Assembly: GCA_034409565.1 (NCBI GenBank)
Contig: DAOUMS010000018.1
Span: 1 to 42,882, forward strand
DNA from: E44-bin89 sp034409565
Lineage (GTDB): Bacteria; Chloroflexota; Dehalococcoidia; Dehalococcoidales; RBG-16-60-22
DNA length: 42,882 bases
Direction: 5' to 3'
The notes beneath the pieces are model-generated. The model was not told where the DNA came from and did no database searches. It was given only the letters and a program-made list of their open reading frames with translations. The position numbers and the translations under genes are program-made. Below, in pieces: positions 24,154 to 31,602 of the stretch. Within the stretch, counting starts at the first letter, position 1; each line of letters opens with the position of its first letter.

Positions 24154-24618
24154 ATGCTAGACTATGGCAAGTATATCACCGTAGCCGACCGGTATCAACG
24201 CAAGGCAAAGAGGCAGGACAGAGAGGACTTAAATCATACCATCATATTGAGCCTTGCCCAAGCTCAATTGAGGATGGATAATGACGGTTGGGGTCAGCTC
24301 TCCGATTTGGCTATGCTGCGGATAGCCTCTTATGAGTGTCAGAAGTATTGGCGGGCAATCAAGCGACAGCTCACCATCTTGAGCCTCAATACCGATATAT
24401 ATGATGGTGATGGTAACACTACCGAGCTAATAGACACGGTAGCCGATGACAAGGCCATTGACCTTGACGCTTGGCTAGACGCCAGAACTTGGCTACTCGG
24501 TTGCCCTAGACGGTTAGTAGTCATAGCCAGTAAGAGGCTTAAGGGCATAGCCCTAGAGCCTAGAGAGAAAATGTATCTTCAGAGGTTTAGACAGAGAGAG
24601 CAAAAAAGCCTTGTTTAA
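24154..24618 (+). CDS. Sigma-factor-like protein of the mobile element
   Basis: The 154-residue protein resembles a minimal sigma-70-family protein. A region-2-like part has DREDLNHTIILSLAQAQ (~22-38) and MLRIASYECQKYWRAIKR (~53-70). A linker with DGDGNTTELIDTVADD follows. A region-4-like helical part has CPRRLVVIASKRLKGIALEPREKMYLQRFRQRE (~114-147). Its last five residues, QKSLV, resemble the beta-clamp-binding peptide QLSLF. The next gene encodes a sliding clamp homologue. It may direct element transcription, with or without the clamp. AGGGGG lies 13 bases upstream of the ATG. The assignment rests on pattern only. Confidence 0.6.
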   Translation: MLDYGKYITVADRYQRKAKRQDREDLNHTIILSLAQAQLRMDNDGWGQLSDLAMLRIASYECQKYWRAIKRQLTILSLNTDIYDGDGNTTELIDTVADDKAIDLDAWLDARTWLLGCPRRLVVIASKRLKGIALEPREKMYLQRFRQREQKSLV

Positions 24619-24633
24619 GCGTTACTTTTTACC

Positions 24634-24738
24634 CTACTAAATGCCCTATATATAGTAGAAGCGCCGATTATGCCAGCGGGTTGCGGGTAATCGGATTGCT
24701 TACTACTAGGTGAAGCCGATAGCCTTGCCCACTATCGG
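24634..24738 (+). ncRNA. Hairpin-rich leader of the sliding clamp gene
   Basis: Three perfect stems lie in a row: CTACTA (24,634-24,639) with TAGTAG (24,653-24,658), CCGATTA (24,664-24,670) with TAATCGG (24,688-24,694), and CCGATAG (24,716-24,722) with CTATCGG (24,732-24,738). None is followed by a T run. The arrangement fits a structured 5' leader controlling the clamp gene, or protein-binding sites in DNA. It matches no riboswitch class that I recognise. Confidence 0.45.
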
Positions 24739-24769
24739 ATAGCCAATAGGGGGTGCTCAAATAGAACAA

Positions 24770-25927
24770 TTGAATATTGAGGGCAAGCGTTCAGGTGAGG
24801 GCTTTGTGGCGCATAAAGCTGCGCTGGTAAACGCCCTGGCAAGGGCATTAGCGGACAGAGTAACGCTGATGGACTTTACCATAGGGCGTAAAGGCTTCCT
24901 CGGATACCTCAAGGCTCTTGGCGGTAGTAACGTGGTGAAAGTTACTCCGTCTAACGGCAGTGCTAGCGGGTCGCAGACTAACGGACACAAGAGGCTCAAG
25001 GTAATCTGCGGAGCCAATATCAGCTACCTTGCCGACGGCGAGTGGATTGGCGAGAAAACGCCTCTTACCCTCTGCGATGTCAGGGTAAGTCCGTCTAACT
25101 CCGTCATCCCCAATGTCGGGGCGAATGAGCTAGCCGAGGCAATAGCCAGAGTATTGCCGTTCACGGCCAGAGATGACAGCCGACCAATTTTGCAGTGTCT
25201 CAGATTTGAGGCCAAAGACGGCAAATTGACTTTGGTCAGCGCCGATGGTTTCAGGCTGGCGGTATTGAGCCTTGACTATGACGGAGAGGGGCAAGCCCTG
25301 ATAAATCGTGATGAGCTAAAGGGCGTATCAAGTGCCCTGCACAGAGCCAAGCGGGCAAGGGTTAGCTTTGAGCCAAGCAGAGACAGCCAAGATGGTATGA
25401 GCCTTGTTATTGACACCGAGCAAGTCCGCTACAGGTGGACTTCCGTCAACGGCAACTATCCCGACTGGCAGAAGCTAATCCCTTCCGAGTTCAAGTGCTT
25501 TGCCCACTTTGACACTGTAGAGGCAATCAAAGCCGTCAATTCACTCAAGGTATTGTCCGACAGTAAGTCCTACCCGATTGACCTTGCCATTGGCGATGGC
25601 AAGATGGTGATGGCTAATCCCGATGACAAAGGGCAAGCCGAGCTATCAGCCGACACCGATGGACAGGGCTTTATAAGGCTAGACGGACAGTATCTGGCCG
25701 ATGTCCTCAAGGCTTGTGGTGGTATGGTGGACTTCAGCATTAACAATGCCTCAAGTCCTATGCTCTTCAGCCAAGACGGCTATCGGGTGGTGGTAATGCC
25801 GATGATAACCGAAAAGGCAAAGGCAGAGGCCAAAGAGGCAAAGAGTGAAGCCGAGGCTACCGAGCCAGAAACCGAGAAGCCCAAAGGCAAAAGCCGCCGA
25901 GCCAAAAAAGAGGCCGTTACAGCCTGA
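24770..25927 (+). CDS. Sliding clamp (DNA polymerase III beta subunit) homologue of the mobile element
   Basis: The 385-residue protein is a DnaN relative. Residues ~116-240 match clamp domain II (RPILQCLRFEAKDGKLTLVSADGFRLAVLSL; then YPDWQKLIPSE at the domain boundary). Residues ~241-346 match domain III, ending VVVMPMI like the VVMPM tail of cellular beta. Residues 1-110 would be a strongly diverged domain I. A charged Ala/Glu/Lys tail of ~38 residues (347-385) is extra. Cellular beta tethers DNA polymerase to DNA. The start appears to be TTG at 24,770, since a stop at 24,740 closes the frame and no ATG/GTG intervenes. It is distinct from the host dnaN, which is not in this window. Confidence 0.85.
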   Translation: MNIEGKRSGEGFVAHKAALVNALARALADRVTLMDFTIGRKGFLGYLKALGGSNVVKVTPSNGSASGSQTNGHKRLKVICGANISYLADGEWIGEKTPLTLCDVRVSPSNSVIPNVGANELAEAIARVLPFTARDDSRPILQCLRFEAKDGKLTLVSADGFRLAVLSLDYDGEGQALINRDELKGVSSALHRAKRARVSFEPSRDSQDGMSLVIDTEQVRYRWTSVNGNYPDWQKLIPSEFKCFAHFDTVEAIKAVNSLKVLSDSKSYPIDLAIGDGKMVMANPDDKGQAELSADTDGQGFIRLDGQYLADVLKACGGMVDFSINNASSPMLFSQDGYRVVVMPMITEKAKAEAKEAKSEAEATEPETEKPKGKSRRAKKEAVTA

Positions 25928-25929
25928 TA

Positions 25930-26010
25930 GTGGCTAAACTGGTAATCATCACCGACAAAAACGGCGTCAACCGCATATGCCGAGTAAAGCCTAAAAAGTC
26001 TAAACGCTGA
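25930..26010 (+). CDS. 26-residue basic small ORF after the clamp gene
   Basis: A GTG at 25,930, two bases after the clamp stop, opens a 26-codon frame ending at 26,010. The product (VAKLVIITDKNGVNRICRVKPKKSKR) is hydrophobic at first and basic at the end. It sits before a strong terminator, so it would be in the clamp transcript, and translation could be coupled. No homology is known to me. Confidence 0.4.
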   Translation: MAKLVIITDKNGVNRICRVKPKKSKR

Positions 26011-26042
26011 ACGTTTGAACTCAACAAGAGAACCAACGCAGG

Positions 26043-26070
26043 AAAGCGGGGGGATGACCCCCGCTTTTTT
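26043..26070 (+). terminator. Rho-independent terminator after the clamp unit
   Basis: AAAGCGGGGG (26,043-26,052) pairs with CCCCCGCTTT (26,058-26,067) around a 5-base loop, and a run of Ts continues. It closes the sigma-like/clamp transcription unit. Confidence 0.9.
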
Positions 26071-26242
26071 GCTTTTCAGGGAGTGCCGATGCCCGATGGC
26101 AGTGCATGGCACGATGGCAGGGACATTATCGGCGGTTGCGTGCTCAATGGAAGTCCAAAGGGACTATTGCACAGCACGAAACAACAGCCAATGAAAGTAA
26201 GCACTCCTATGACATCTCTAAATCTAATAAGGAGGTAAAACT

Positions 26243-26536
26243 ATGCCCATTAAGTGGAGCGCCATTAAGGTGGACCAGGCCATGGATGAGGTCGAACATC
26301 AGATTAACCTGGCAGAAGTATTCCTAAATGAAGCCAAAGTAAGAGCAGTGGCGGCCAGAGAGACAACAAACCTGCCTCAGTATGTTGACCAGCGGCTTGT
26401 TCGGCTCATCTATGACATCGAGCGCATAGGTAATGTGAAGAATTCTATAGAAGCTGCCCGCAAATGCATTCCTGACGGAGCTATAGAGGCGGAGCAAGGG
26501 CGCATCAAGAACGGCAGCCAGCAATCGCTAATCTAA
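26243..26536 (+). CDS. Small alpha-helical hypothetical protein
   Basis: The 97-residue protein starts 7 bases after an excellent AAGGAGGT. It is mostly charged and helical (DQAMDEVEHQINLAEVFLNEAKVRAVAARE; then VDQRLVRLIYDIERIGNVKNSIEAARK) and has no membrane segment or Cys. I do not recognise it. It is the last gene before the strong terminator at 26,612 and before the IS200 relic, so it probably marks the right part of the mobile element. Confidence 0.75.
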   Translation: MPIKWSAIKVDQAMDEVEHQINLAEVFLNEAKVRAVAARETTNLPQYVDQRLVRLIYDIERIGNVKNSIEAARKCIPDGAIEAEQGRIKNGSQQSLI

Positions 26537-26611
26537 AGCTTGAGCAAACCGCCCGGGTTTGAAAGGGCTATTATGCTCTGAATTCGCAAAGAAAGTGACA
26601 ATCAAAGACGT

Positions 26612-26648
26612 AAGGGGGGCTGGGGAATTATTCCCCAGCCCCCCTTTT
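26612..26648 (+). terminator. Very stable rho-independent terminator
   Basis: A perfect 16-bp stem (26,612-26,627 with 26,631-26,646) around loop TTA includes six G:C pairs, CTGGGG and flanking A:T pairs, and ends in TTTT. It follows the 97-residue gene by 75 bases. Confidence 0.93.
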
Positions 26649-26767
26649 ATTTCATTTTAAACAAATCATGAAATTGTCAATGACAAACAGTTATTTATAC
26701 AATATTGCTTTTAATTCACATATTATCCTGTTCATGTCAGTGTGTATTTTACCGTTAATCTCAATAA

Positions 26768-27034
26768 ATCCATTTTACTGTATGTAAGGCTAAGCCTTTC
26801 CAAATTGTTGATAAGGGAATATTCAAAGAGGCACCTGAGATAAAAGAGTTGTGGGAGAAGTATTGGATTGACAGTTATTATTTCGCTACCGTAAGTACTA
26901 GAGGCGATAAAAAAGTGATTTAGAAATACATTAAGGGGCAAGGGAGAGTAGAGGATATCAAACAATTAAGTCTGTTCGAACTACAAATAAACCGTTGTAG
27001 GCGCTCTATGCTCTTGGCACGGGTAATTCACTAG
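26768..27034 (+). pseudogene. Relic of an IS200/IS605-family TnpA transposase
   Basis: The plus frame reads QIVDKGIFKEAPEIKELWEKYWIDSYYFATVSTRG then KVI, a stop at 26,921-26,923, and KYIKGQGRVEDIKQLSLFELQ. The FWxxSYFVxTVG and IxxYIxxQG elements are those of the small TnpA (Y1) transposases. The N-terminal part with the HUH motif is missing and an in-frame stop cuts the catalytic Tyr region. It is a dead 3' fragment at the right edge of the mobile element. Confidence 0.7.
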
Positions 27035-27047
27035 GACCGTCAACGTC

Positions 27048-27401
27048 TCAAGGCATGATCTCAAGCCGGACGCCCTCAGGGGTTTCCATGAAGAACTGCT
27101 TCTGTCCAGTATTGACATTCTTCCACTCCTCCAAGAGGCGAGCACCATTAGCTTTGAGCTTGTTTACAAGTCCATTGATGTCGTCGGTGCGTATAGCTAA
27201 GTGTTCCAAACCTAAGTGTTGCTGGTGGGTCTGGTCCTCGCGTATGGTCGTCACGTTAAACCTGATTCCGTCAAGGTCGAGCGAAAAACCGGTGACATGC
27301 GCCTTTCCTGTTATTTTTGCGCCCAAGTTCTCAACCCACCAATCGGCCGTCTTCTTCGGATCCCGGGTCTTAATGTGCAAGTGTCTAAATTTGATCGGCA
27401 T
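27048..27401 (-). CDS. Glyoxalase/VOC-superfamily protein
   Basis: The 117-residue protein is one VOC module with two beta-alpha-beta-beta-beta units. His8 or His10 (FRHLHIK), His in LEHLAIRTDD (~71) and Glu in VRLEIMP (~114) are at the metal-ligand positions of the superfamily. Members are lyases, isomerases and dioxygenases or binding proteins; the reaction is unknown here. AGGAG precedes the ATG. It stands alone, divergent from the MFS permease. Confidence 0.85.
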   Translation of the reverse strand: MPIKFRHLHIKTRDPKKTADWWVENLGAKITGKAHVTGFSLDLDGIRFNVTTIREDQTHQQHLGLEHLAIRTDDINGLVNKLKANGARLLEEWKNVNTGQKQFFMETPEGVRLEIMP

Positions 27402-27464
27402 AACGCAACTCCTCTCGCATAATATTTAAATTGTAAAAGGTAACAGTTTAGCTTTTCCGTAACT

Positions 27465-27487
27465 ATAGCTTATAGCTCGTAAGCTAT
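27465..27487. promoter_or_regulatory. Inverted repeat in the VOC/MFS divergent gap (possible operator)
   Basis: ATAGCTTA (27,465-27,472) and TAAGCTAT (27,480-27,487) are perfect complements with a 7-base centre, 64 bases upstream of the VOC start. It fits a dimeric regulator site. The remaining 27,402-27,699 gap is AT-rich and shows no gene. Confidence 0.4.
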
Positions 27488-27699
27488 GCTACATTACTTC
27501 GCCTCGCCCTGTCAAGGGAGTCTCATAAAGGAGTGTAATAAAGCTGCTAATGGGTAGTCGCGTTTTCGGTATCATAATTTGTATATTAATGTATGTTAAT
27601 GATAAGATTGGCCATCAGCATTGATTTTTCTTTAGAAATATTCTTTTGCGTAATAGGATTAGGTCAATTGAACTGGCAATGAAGTAAATAGGCCTTGGA

Positions 27700-28983
27700 A
27701 TGGATTGTCGTCAGAAGCGCTCCAAAGTTTTCTATGGCTGGTATATTGTTGGTGCTTGTTTATTTATGAGGCTTTATACCAGTGGTATTGTTAACTTCGG
27801 ATTTACCGCTGTCTTCGAGCCAATAGCAGAACAATTCGGCTGGAGTTACGCTCAAATTTCACTAGCTGGTTCAATACGTGGTCTTGAGATAGGTCTGTTA
27901 GCCCCTGTTATGGGACTTCTTGTTGACCGTTGGGGATCCAGAAGACTGGTAGTTGCAGGTACTCTAATTCTCTCCGTTGGCTTTTTAATCTTTAGTCGTG
28001 TTTCCTCCCCCGCTATGTTCTACGGAGCCTTCGTTGTGATATCAATAGGTATGAGTACATTTGGCCAAACAGTATTAACATCGGCAGTCGCTAATTGGTT
28101 TCGTAAGAAGGTAGGAGTAGCTGTGGGTATTGCAGTTAGTGGAATTGGTTTTGGTGGCCTCCTTGTCCCGGCAGTAACCAAGTTAATCGATTTAGTTGGG
28201 TGGCGAATGGCGATGCTTACTATTGGTCTAAGTATACCGATTACAATCTTGCCACTATCGCTTCTACTTCGAAACAAGCCAGAGTATTATGGCTATCAAC
28301 CCGATGGTGAATTAAGTAGCACGGGGGAGACAAAGAACGTTCAGATATTAAAATCAAACACAGAAGTTAACGTCTCAGCCAAACAAGCGCTGCGAAATAG
28401 AGCTTTCTGGCATATAGCAATTGCGTCGATGGGTCATTCATTCGTGGTGGGTGCAGTCACTATGCACGTGATGCCCTATCTCAGCAGTGTTGGTATTACC
28501 AGAAATGTCTCCAGTCTAGTAGCCCTTGCTCTACCACTTGTAAGTGTTTGTGGACGTCTTGGCGGTGGTTGGCTTAGTGACAGACTGAACAAGAGATACG
28601 TATTCGCTACTTCCCTTGCTTTAATAGCTGTCGGCCTGTTCTTTTTTGAACATATCACTTTAGGAACGAAGTGGTTATTTGCGGCCTTTATCATTACTTT
28701 TAGTTTTGGATGGGGATGTAGTGTTACGACAAGGATAGCCTTGCTAAGAGAACATTTTGGTAGGTATAGTTTCGGTATTATTCTCGGTTTTATGTCAGGC
28801 ATAATGATGGTAGGGAATATATCGGGTGCCCCATTGGCTGGTTGGGCTTTTGACACTTGGGGCAGTTATCACGGTGTATGGCTTTGCTATAGTGCTCTTG
28901 CTACAGCTGGTGTGGTTCTAGCAATAACAATCCCTTCTTCCAGCAGTAGTACTCAACTCTCAGGGCAACTAAAAAATCAGTAG
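27700..28983 (+). CDS. Major facilitator superfamily permease (oxalate/formate or monocarboxylate type)
   Basis: The 427-residue protein has about 12 membrane segments with a polar loop at ~200-230 between the two halves. The N-terminus KVFYGWYIVGACLFMRLYTSG and the loop 2-3 motif GLLVDRWGSRRLVVAG are typical of the oxalate:formate antiporter/monocarboxylate branch, and the second half repeats the motif as GGWLSDRLNKRYVF. It moves organic anions by antiport or H+ symport; the substrate is unknown. A Shine-Dalgarno is weak. Its neighbours include relics of IS elements, so it may be cargo. Confidence 0.9.
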   Translation: MDCRQKRSKVFYGWYIVGACLFMRLYTSGIVNFGFTAVFEPIAEQFGWSYAQISLAGSIRGLEIGLLAPVMGLLVDRWGSRRLVVAGTLILSVGFLIFSRVSSPAMFYGAFVVISIGMSTFGQTVLTSAVANWFRKKVGVAVGIAVSGIGFGGLLVPAVTKLIDLVGWRMAMLTIGLSIPITILPLSLLLRNKPEYYGYQPDGELSSTGETKNVQILKSNTEVNVSAKQALRNRAFWHIAIASMGHSFVVGAVTMHVMPYLSSVGITRNVSSLVALALPLVSVCGRLGGGWLSDRLNKRYVFATSLALIAVGLFFFEHITLGTKWLFAAFIITFSFGWGCSVTTRIALLREHFGRYSFGIILGFMSGIMMVGNISGAPLAGWAFDTWGSYHGVWLCYSALATAGVVLAITIPSSSSSTQLSGQLKNQ

Positions 28984-29013
28984 GCTATAAGATTGCTCTA
29001 GAGAAGTATCCAC

Positions 29014-29725
29014 CTAGATGGTGAGGCATTCACGAGCATAATCATCTCCAATCGCTGGGGTACGAAACCGCTGTCTGGTGACGATACTCTCGGTTGCAAA
29101 GCCCATTAACCATCTTTCATTCTTCCGTTGTGGTGATAGCATCACGACTCTTGCCCCGACGACACACCCAGTGTTTTCTCCATAGCAGCAATCCCTCTTC
29201 AGATAAATACTCTCTGTCCGCTTATGATTTTCACTAGGCCCTCCCTATTCGTCGGGATGTGCAACTGAAGATCGTCAAACCGCTTTCTCCGCGTCACTGG
29301 CTCCCGCACACGCTGACTCAAGAGTAAGGCTATTATCCGATTTCGGCGGATACCAATAAATCGAGGCCGATATATTTACAAGCATACACAGTTTTTCCTT
29401 TCGCTCAACCCAAGGCTCGCTCAGGCAAGAGAGGCCACCAAACGCTTAAACTTGGGCTTTAGGAGCTTTTAAAAGTAATTAACTTAGGCGCCTCAACATC
29501 GAGTGCCTAGTCAGTCAAGACCTGCTTGAGACGGTGATTTTCGTCATAGAGGGTTTTCAGCCGTTTCAATTCACTGACGGTAAGGCCAGCGTATTTCGCC
29601 TTCCAGTTATAGTAGGTGCGGTCGCCCATCACATATTTGCGGCAGAGGACAGCGACCTTGACACCAGCTTCCGCTTCCCGAAGCCCGGCGGTAACCTGTT
29701 CCTCACTGCACTTCTTGGCTTTCAT
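29014..29725 (-). pseudogene. Decayed IS3-family insertion sequence (orfA and orfB relics)
   Basis: On the minus strand, orfA is readable from the ATG at 29,725 (helix-turn-helix CSEEQVTAGLREAEAGVKVAVLCRKY...YYNWKAKYAGLTVSELKRLKTLYDENHRLKQVL). It stops early at 29,507, but the frame continues as ALDVEAPK as in complete OrfA. Further down, GLSERKNC, LHIPTNREGL and WLMGFATESIVTRQRFRTPAIGDDYARECLTI match the OrfB N-terminus and first DDE region (the normal form being WSMDFV...RRFRTLNVVDDFTRECL). They are broken by stops and shifts, so the element is inactive. It explains the apparently empty 28,984-29,910 stretch. Confidence 0.75.
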
Positions 29726-29910
29726 AATTACTGCTAGTTTCTTTATTGTACCGGAAGATTCTAAGTCAGTATAGCTGTTTTCGATGGTAGAGTCAGGTCA
29801 ATTTGAAAAAGCCCAGATTATATGGGTATGGCAGTGGAGTAAGACATTCCTCGTTTGCTGGTTAGTCAAATATTTGAGATATGATGAACTAGTTTGTATT
29901 TTGCCGAACC

Positions 29911-30477
29911 TTATTTAAGTTTCCCAATTATCAAGGGAGCACCAGACCGGAGTCTATTCAAATCAGCATCCGCCACATCGGCGCAATAGATTACTATCGC
30001 CTCTGGCGTTTGGGGAAGCACTCTGCTGTGGTTAGTGTGGCAAATAACTATGTGTACTACCTCATCCGGAAGACCTTCACACGACGCCTTATGCGCTCCT
30101 ATATAACCATGTTGAAACAAACGACCTTTTTTACTTTTTACGGCACCACCCTTGCCGGGCTCATATTCAACCAACTTACTCACATCGTGTAACAGGGCCC
30201 CTGCTAAAAGAATGTCAAAATCAAATTTTTCCCCATAAACATTGTTTCTAACTTTGGCTAATTCAAATGCACCCTGTGTAACTGAACGCGTATGATTAAT
30301 AAGGCTTACACCTGGACACTGTACGTTAAAGGGTGCGTCTTCGATATTTTCCCACTTACTATTCTTCCATAAGTCATGCCAAATATTTGCGACCTTCATA
30401 GCTATTTGGCTATTCTCGAAAGCGTCCCACAATGGAAAATATCTCCTCATAAGAACTACAGCATTGCTACTATCCAT
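29911..30477 (-). CDS. HD-domain metal-dependent phosphohydrolase
   Basis: The 188-residue protein has the HD-domain metal residues in order: His in INHTRSV (~62), HD in LLHDVSK (~96-97), His in QHGYIGAH (~122-127), HTNHS (~147-150) and Asp in YCADVADAD (~165). Such proteins hydrolyse phosphate esters of nucleotides or similar small molecules. It follows the peptide ABC transporter after 90 bases in the same orientation with its own AAGGAG, so it may end that operon. A direct link to the pathway is not shown. Confidence 0.88.
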   Translation of the reverse strand: MDSSNAVVLMRRYFPLWDAFENSQIAMKVANIWHDLWKNSKWENIEDAPFNVQCPGVSLINHTRSVTQGAFELAKVRNNVYGEKFDFDILLAGALLHDVSKLVEYEPGKGGAVKSKKGRLFQHGYIGAHKASCEGLPDEVVHIVICHTNHSRVLPQTPEAIVIYCADVADADLNRLRSGAPLIIGKLK

Positions 30478-30567
30478 TTTGTACTCAGCTCCTTGATATT
30501 AATTATATATTAATTTATACCTGTATATCGAAAACTCCTCAGGTCTTCAATAACTCCTAAGAGGTAG

Positions 30568-31602
30568 TTATACAAGGTGGCACGCTACATAGTGCTCCCC
30601 ACTTATCTGCCGAAGCTCAGGAACTTCTTCACGGCACCTGTCAATGGCCATCCAGCACCTAGGGTGAAAGTTGCAACCTTGTGGGGGGTTGATAGCACTA
30701 GGGACATTTCCGGTCAGGATGATTCGTTCCCTTTTCTCTTCTATTATGGGGTCGGGGATGGGAGCAGCAGAGATGATTGCCCTGGTGTAAGGGTGGAGAG
30801 CGTTGGAATAGAGCTCATCCCGGGGGGAGCTCTCGCAGATCTTGCCTAGATACATCACGCATATCCGGTCAGCCATGTGGCGCACCACCGCCAGGTCGTG
30901 TGCGATGAAGAGGTATGTCAGACTAAACTCTTCCCTCAAATGTTCGAGGAGGTTGAGCACCTGAGCCTGGATGGATACATCCAAGGCCGAGATAGGCTCG
31001 TCGCACACGATTAGGTCAGGCTCTGTAGCCAGAGCCCTAGCAATGCCTATGCGTTGGCGCTCACCACCACTGAACTCGTGGGGATAGCGATCCCTCATGT
31101 AGGGGTTTAGCCCCACGATACGCAGCAGATCATTCGTCCTTTCCTCGTATTCTCTCTTCGACTTGACCAGACTGAAAATCTTTAGCGGATCGCCAACGAT
31201 GCTAGCAGCCTTCCAGCGGGGGTTTAGGGAGCTGTATGGATCTTGGAAAATAGGGGTCATTCTTCGCCTGAACTGCCTGAGGGTTTCCCCTTTTAGCTTG
31301 CAGAGGTCAGTTCTGTCAAAGAGTACCTCTCCTGATGTGGGCCGACAAAGCTGAAGAATGCACCTCCCCGTAGTGGTCTTTCCGCACCCGCTCTCTCCCA
31401 CCAGCCCAACGGTTTCTCCCTTTCGGATGTATAAGCTGATGTCATCTACAGCTTTAACATCGGCGATCTTCTTCTGCATGATAATCCCGGAGGTTACTGG
31501 GAAATACATCCTCAAGTGCTTCACCTCCACAAGGATTTGTGCTTTCCTTGTGATTCCCTTTTCTGCCCCGTTTCTTTCCTCCATGGTGATTTGCTCGCTC
31601 AT
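30568..31602 (-). CDS. Peptide/nickel-type ABC transporter ATP-binding protein (DppF/OppF-like)
   Basis: I start at the ATG at 31,600-31,602, which overlaps the DppD stop as ATGA; the longer frame adds a non-family N-terminus. About 344 residues carry Walker A GESGCGKTT, the Q-loop, signature SGGERQRIGIARAL, Walker B LIVCDEP and the switch His. The C-terminal oligo_HPY segment has two cysteines (GCNFHPRCW...DRCREE). It pairs with DppD to energise the DppBC channel at the inner face of the membrane. Confidence 0.93.
   Translation of the reverse strand: MSEQITMEERNGAEKGITRKAQILVEVKHLRMYFPVTSGIIMQKKIADVKAVDDISLYIRKGETVGLVGESGCGKTTTGRCILQLCRPTSGEVLFDRTDLCKLKGETLRQFRRRMTPIFQDPYSSLNPRWKAASIVGDPLKIFSLVKSKREYEERTNDLLRIVGLNPYMRDRYPHEFSGGERQRIGIARALATEPDLIVCDEPISALDVSIQAQVLNLLEHLREEFSLTYLFIAHDLAVVRHMADRICVMYLGKICESSPRDELYSNALHPYTRAIISAAPIPDPIIEEKRERIILTGNVPSAINPPQGCNFHPRCWMAIDRCREEVPELRQISGEHYVACHLV

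Noticed and set aside
26106..26327. 73-codon frame before the 97-residue gene
   Set aside because: It overlaps the next gene in another frame, lacks a Shine-Dalgarno and has no domain; the downstream gene has an excellent site.
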